DNA from: an uncultured Selenomonadaceae bacterium
Lineage (GTDB): Bacteria > Bacillota > Negativicutes > Selenomonadales > Selenomonadaceae
DNA length: 5,539 bases
Assembly (NCBI GenBank): GCA_958415865.1
Contig: CATYZV010000139.1
Location: 1 to 5,539, forward strand
Reading direction: 5' to 3'
Of the stretch, positions 5,488 to 5,539 are shown piece after piece. A program made the position numbers and the translations under genes. Below the pieces are notes generated by a model. That model searched no databases. It saw only the letters and a program-made list of their open reading frames with translations, and was not told the DNA's origin. Within the stretch, counting starts at the first letter, position 1, and every line of letters starts with the position of its first letter.

Positions 5488-5539
5488 TATCTGCTTATTA
5501 GTGGTTGAACTTTACAATTAGCAATCAAAAACATTTAAT
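5488..5539. other. non-coding right edge
   Basis: These 52 bases follow the regulator's TGA stop. I see no terminator hairpin, gene start or promoter pair that can be supported within the window, so the fate of the regulator transcript is unknown. Confidence 0.5.

Overview
The window looks like chromosomal DNA of a low-to-moderate-GC Gram-positive-type bacterium (Bacillota). The signs are AGGAGG-like ribosome binding sites, very AT-rich spacers between more GC-balanced genes, Bacillus-type promoter boxes, and the closest recognisable relatives of the genes (gnt operon enzymes of the Bacillus subtilis type). I cannot fix the genus. Negativicutes or a lactic-acid-bacterial relative are both possible and this is only an impression. 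I see no mobile element, CRISPR array, tRNA or rRNA.

Layout, left to right. Positions 1-297 are an AT-rich non-coding stretch with several inverted repeats and a possible promoter pointing off the left edge. A Cof-type HAD phosphatase gene lies on the minus strand (298-1098, TTG start). Its upstream spacer (1099-1401) holds a plausible promoter and, further right, a strong, nearly symmetrical intrinsic terminator (1344-1374) that closes the next operon. That operon is on the minus strand and consists of an FGGY gluconokinase (2870-4426) followed 49 bp later by a GntZ/Gnd-type 6-phosphogluconate dehydrogenase (1402-2820). A 200-bp AT-rich divergent control region (4427-4626) separates it from a plus-strand MurR/RpiR-family regulator (4627-5487).

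How the genes fit together: gluconokinase makes 6-phosphogluconate and the dehydrogenase oxidises and decarboxylates it to ribulose 5-phosphate, feeding the pentose phosphate pathway. The divergent RpiR-type protein, with a sugar-phosphate-binding SIS domain, is the obvious candidate regulator. Its likely targets are the promoter with TTGCAT-N17-TATAAT boxes in front of the kinase gene and its own extended -10 promoter. The control region carries three near-copies of CTATYTAA at 28-29 bp intervals, a perfect ATGATA-N6-TATCAT inverted repeat and a cre-like sequence. No gluconate permease is in the window. The HAD phosphatase is separated from the operon by the terminator and probably has its own promoter, so a functional link is unproven.

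The module is a variation on known gluconate operons rather than a wholly new system. The points most worth a second look are the operator architecture and the dehydrogenase's cofactor site, where the usual NADP-binding Arg is replaced by Tyr.
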